From Orthonyx spaldingii (Eukaryota; Chordata; Aves; Passeriformes; Orthonychidae), in contig VZTJ01001774.1 in the NCBI GenBank assembly GCA_013397795.1, forward strand, positions 851,120 to 915,119: 64,000 nucleotides of DNA, read 5' to 3'. Below the pieces are notes generated by a model that was not told the origin of the DNA, made no database searches, and worked only from the letters and a program-made list of their open reading frames with translations. This document shows, one piece after another, positions 59,647 to 64,000 of the stretch; positions within the stretch are counted from its first letter, which is position 1; the number at the start of each line of letters is the position of its first letter. The position numbers and the translations under genes were made by a program.

Positions 59647-60572
59647 AGCCAACAGAGGAATTGGTAACAGTGACTTCTTAATCTTCTTCATTATCATAAG
59701 TATTTGTATGATTGTGTCTGTGGGATGGTGAGAAGTTTGGTCATAGCCCAAGAAATACTGTGAGTTGTGAAGAGGAATTTGAAAGAAAAGAGGTTTTATG
59801 GGCTGCAGCAGAAGGAAAGGCTCTCTGGGCAAAGATACCAGGACAGGTAGGAAGACGTAAAATCGATCATGAAGACAGCAACTTTAGCAAGACAGAGACA
59901 AGATTTAGCAAGAAGCAGGGAGGGGGAGCCAGCATCATGTGACTCTCCAGCCAGTGTTTGCTGCCACTGGTATTGCAAAAGAAATCTCAGGTATAAAATT
60001 TTGTTTGAGGCAGAATAATTTATCTAAGTCATGATCTTAGCATTTGGTGGAGATACTATAATTATAAAAACTTGATCAGATCTTCCAGTAACAAATCCTG
60101 TTTTGTGGGATGACAAGTAATATTCAGGTCACACTTCTCCTTTGAAGTTTTAATGGCCACTACAATTTTATGTTAGTCACTCGCTCATGTTTGAAGCAGG
60201 CGTGCAAAGCCTTGGCTGTCTCCATTTGTCTATAACTACTTTAGAAGCTTCTGAAGGCACTGAACTCATAAAACTGCAGGCTTCAAAGAGCTTATTCAAA
60301 GATTCCATTCTGCTGCTGCCATTTATCAAAGGGGCACTTTTAAAATATATAGCTCTTTATAATATAATGCTTTTTAAAATATAAACCTGGCGGTGGGGAT
60401 GATTAAAACAAAATCTCCATTAGCTTCAATGGCAGCAGAACTGAGTTCCATAGCTTTAAATATAATATCTATATTTCTACAAATAATGTTATAGTCAAGC
60501 AAGTTGCTAATATAATGAAGCACAATTCATTTTTCTCTCTTTTTATTCTCTCCCTCACCCCCGCCCGTGACT
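59647..60572. other. intergenic, no gene supported
   Basis: AT-rich with short chance frames, ending in a CT/C-rich stretch beside the assembly gap. Confidence 0.5.
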
Positions 60573-60599
60573 NNNNNNNNNNNNNNNNNNNNNNNNNNN
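60573..60599. other. assembly gap (27 N)
   Basis: Twenty-seven N, flanked on the left by CCCTCACCCCCGCCCGTGACT and on the right by TTTTTTATT and a 13-C run (60610-60622). True gap length is unknown; C-rich sequence probably blocked assembly. Confidence 0.98.
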
Positions 60600-60622
60600 C
60601 TTTTTTATTCCCCCCCCCCCCC

Positions 60623-63600
60623 GCCTAATAATTTTTTGGAACTTCACTGTGAGTTTAACCTTGAACTTTAAATCAAATTTGAAATTTAACCCCATAATAC
60701 AGAAAAGGATTGTCTCTCCTAAAGAAAGTAGAAACCCACTGTTTCTAAGTAGAATTAATTACATTTTCTGATGCAAACCTGAAGGGTCAGTAGAATGTTA
60801 ATGTTAGATTGTTATTTATTAAAAAAATAAATCCTGATATATTTTATTTTATCCTAAAATAAAAATCCTGTCATTTACAATCTGTTCCATAATACATCTT
60901 TCTGAGTTCTAGTACACAATTCTAGATAAATCACACGACACTGAGTTATTTTTTATCCCATTTAAACAAGAGTAGCAATTCTTACCTACACGACATTCAT
61001 AGGACATGGTCTCCAGTCCAACCCAGTTCACCAAAAAACAACAGGAGACTTTCCATTGACTTTATTAGATCAGCCCTTTAACTCATCATCTTCTGTACAG
61101 AATCATGGTCTGTGGGGGAAGTGGTAGCTGATGTCTGTGAAATGGGTATGATATCAGCCAGCAATGATTTTAGAAGTGCATCTTTAGGGTTATAAAGTGC
61201 TTCTACTCCTTCCTTAATCCAGCTCGGTTGCTGGTTTGTTTGCTCCAAGAGAGGACATCATAACATCACATCTGTTGCCATGGGAATGGCTGTGATTTTG
61301 CAAATTCAGCTTTGTGTCTTCATGAAATCAGGCAGAACAAAAGAAATGGGCAATAGGGGGAAAAGCCCTTGTTTAAGGGCAATTTGATACTAAATTCAGG
61401 CCTACACCCTTTGTCTTCAGTGGGGTAACTCCCCATCAAGCACCTTTTGAAGTTACTCCTCTTCTTTTCCGCTTTACAAGGTCTCCCTGGTTGCTTTGGG
61501 AAGGGAATTCCACATCCAGTCTGCCTGAACACTGCCTGACAGAGTGGCCTGATTCGAGTCTCTGGACTCACAGTACAACTAAACAAAGATAAAATGATGA
61601 TAATGATGTTGTAAACACAGGTAATAGCATTTCACTTTTCCTAATCTACAGTAATTCCCCCATCTTTCCAATTAGAAATTACTTTAATCTGAAATAATTT
61701 CTCTGGTTTGGATAACAATCGTTTTTCCAAAATAAAATTATTACTACTTTAGACTAAAATTCCCTGTGACAGAAAATATACTGGAAAACCTAACTGATGA
61801 GTCTGGTAGATGCCCTGTTTACACAAAACTTCAGAATCTGGACTTTTAAAACAAGTGTGCCAGGCAGTTCTTTTCTTTTGCAGTAGCATTGTTGCTTTAC
61901 TTAATTTAACAGAGGAAGAAATTTGAGGATTGCACTACATCTACCAATCATTGTTTCCAAAGTGTTATTTCCTGGAATACACAGTCCTGCTTGGAAAACC
62001 ATGACTCTGTTAATGGCCTGCTTTAGAAGTAAAACAATTGCCAATCAATAAAAATTGGCATAGATGATATTTGAGAAAAGCAGACAATCCATGGTCTCCA
62101 CAGTGCAGTTCTGAAATACCAGCGTAAACTATGGGCTTTCTGGAAGTGTTGTATAAATTTCAGTTTCATCTTTGCAGAACCATTTAGGAAGGTGAAAATG
62201 ATGATTTAGTCCTATATCTAATGTTGTCAACTGCACTTGTGCTTCAGTTAAAGAGTTTACCTCTGTTTGGAGATGGATTTGACTGATTTTTTTTGTTGTT
62301 GTTGTGTTGGATAGACAAAACTTAATTCCCTGAGTCTTGTAGTCTTGATTTTGAAATAGTTTAGACAAACTACTGGGACTCTAGGCCTTTTTCCTACATG
62401 CACAATGAGACCCTTCATAGTAAAATTGGGGTATTTATTTGAAAATCCAAAGTTTTGAATATTGCAATAAGCCATGAAAGGCCTTCTCTGGGAGACTGAC
62501 AGCATTGTGAATGCTGAATGCCCTTCCCTACTTCCCCCTCCCCACATGTTGTTAAATCAAAGATGTGCAACTTTGGTAAACTCTGGGGTACAAGCTCTGA
62601 CTTTGTCACTTTGATGAAAAACCTGAGGTGGAATTTATAATCTATTTATTACAGAATTTGATGTACGAAGGGGCTTGTTTTTAAAGTGGGACTTAGCTAA
62701 ATTTCCTGTGATGTCCTCAGATGTTCCATGTTGCTGTGTAATGTTGGAGATGTCTGTGTGCCACAGCTGCCCACACCTTCAAGTTCTCCACAAGCCTGAA
62801 GTCCTGCCTGAAAATCAGCCTATGCCTTGTGCTGCCTCACAGGTAAGAGCAGGAGAGCACATGGGCTGATTCCTTCTCTGCAGGCTGTTGCAGTTTAGAC
62901 CTTTACAGAGTCAGAGAAAGAACAGGACTGTGATTTTTTGTTCACTGGTTTCATTTCCACCCATTGCAACCAACAATGTCTTCTTCAACCATCAGTCATA
63001 GAATAAAGTACTGAAAGAATCCCAGGGGTGGGAGGTGGCACCTTTTTCTTTTTTCCTGTACAGCGGTCTTTAAGGGAAATGTATTTCAAGGCACCTTTGA
63101 TCAGCATTATTACTTGGCAAAAATGCTTTACAAAAAATGTTGAATAAGAGCATTGATTCTTTTGGTTCAACTTGGCTAATGAATCTGTGTAATGTGAGGT
63201 TGATCAGACCAAATATTTATGATCGAAAGAATAAAGAGGCCAAAGCAATTATTGCAGTAAATTGACTGAATATTTTGAAAGCAACTGGAAAAGTCTTTTT
63301 TCCAAACGATGGTGTTAGCAAACAGGTACAGACTTGAACTGCAGTCATTAGAAATGTACACCTTGGCACAACTGCAGAAAACAAAAAGGTAAAAAGAATG
63401 ACAAATAGGTTTTCAAAAATATTAATAACTCTGAAATATATCAAAACTGCTCCATTAAAAGGGGTGCAATAGTGTGTCCAGCTAAGCTGGCATTACCGTA
63501 TTAAAACTCAGCTTCAAATTTGCTGTGTTTATTTCAAGGCCCAAAACACTGTAATGCTGGTTTTTCCCATGGATAGCATTTTTTTTCTAATAAATTGTAC

Positions 63601-64000
63601 CACCTTTCTTCACTTTATATGATTTACTTGTATAATGCAAACATGCACCACTCAGAAAAATTGTTAAGGTATAAGGACAAAGCCACATCTGAACAAACAG
63701 CTTGAGGACAAAGCTGTGATCACACAGGAGCAGTTCTCGCTGAGGCTCTAAATACATTTTCAAAGCACAATTTTGTACCAGGTTAGTAGCTGTGTGCAAA
63801 TTTCCAAATAAATATTGGTATTCAATGAAAGATAATTACTAGAGACATTATGAGTCTGAACATAGTGTCAAAAGCAAAGGCTATACTTGTTTAATAATCT
63901 AAACAGAATGGGAACCCTTATGTCTGAAACAATTTGAATCACATCACAAGAAGATGAAAACAGCACTTGAAATGATGCAACAGAGATCCCGTGTGAATCT
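60623..64000. other. intergenic, no gene supported
   Basis: AT-rich sequence to the window end. No repeat family, exon or RNA gene recognised. A GTT-type microsatellite-like stretch lies at 62288-62310. Confidence 0.5.

Noticed and set aside
1..64000. CRISPR arrays, operons, rRNA or tRNA genes
   Set aside because: None seen; the window is spliced vertebrate nuclear DNA and no cloverleaf or spacer-repeat pattern stood out by eye.

Overview
This window is vertebrate nuclear DNA, almost certainly from a bird. The evidence is two spliced vertebrate genes with GT-AG introns, CR1 LINE 3' ends that finish in the CR1-type ATTCTATGA-like repeat, and an ERV LTR of a type I recognise from avian genomes. 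Nothing prokaryotic (operons, RBS, CRISPR) is present. Species cannot be read from the sequence.

Layout. (1) Positions 1-8405, + strand: TTC14 (tetratricopeptide repeat protein 14), missing only its first exon. Eleven exons (2-12) are placed with a continuous reading frame, encoding 731 residues: S1 RNA-binding domain, three TPR units, and a Lys/Ser-rich tail with 20 consecutive serines. (2) Positions 9277-28231, - strand: a complete CCDC39 gene. Twenty coding exons join without a phase error into a 952-residue coiled-coil protein, the axonemal '96-nm ruler' subunit that works with CCDC40. The two genes converge tail to tail, with stop codons 871 bp apart, the same arrangement as human 3q26.33. 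CCDC39 starts in a CpG island (about 27.95-28.65 kb) that carries an RFX-type GGCAAC half-site near the ATG. (3) About 28.65-64.0 kb: 35 kb in which I support no gene. It holds two clear CR1 copies, two different ERV LTR remnants, several ancient MIR/CR1-like relics, one 27-N assembly gap, and several AT-rich, homeodomain/SOX/TCF-motif-dense blocks (43.9-46.0, 50.2-50.5, 52.9-53.6, 55.1-55.6 kb) that look like conserved non-coding regulatory elements. In mammals the next genes beyond CCDC39 are FXR1, DNAJC19 and SOX2, so a regulatory gene desert is plausible here; this is inference.

The two genes do not form a pathway. CCDC39 is a motile-cilium structural gene. TTC14 is a poorly characterised, probably nuclear RNA-associated protein. 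I did not find a convincing previously undescribed system. The items most worth a second look are the candidate regulatory blocks, a 35-A tract preceded by an ATTAAA signal in CCDC39 intron 2 (retrocopy-like), a 168-codon Cys-rich open frame antisense to CCDC39 exon 12, and MIR-like relics surviving in a bird genome.
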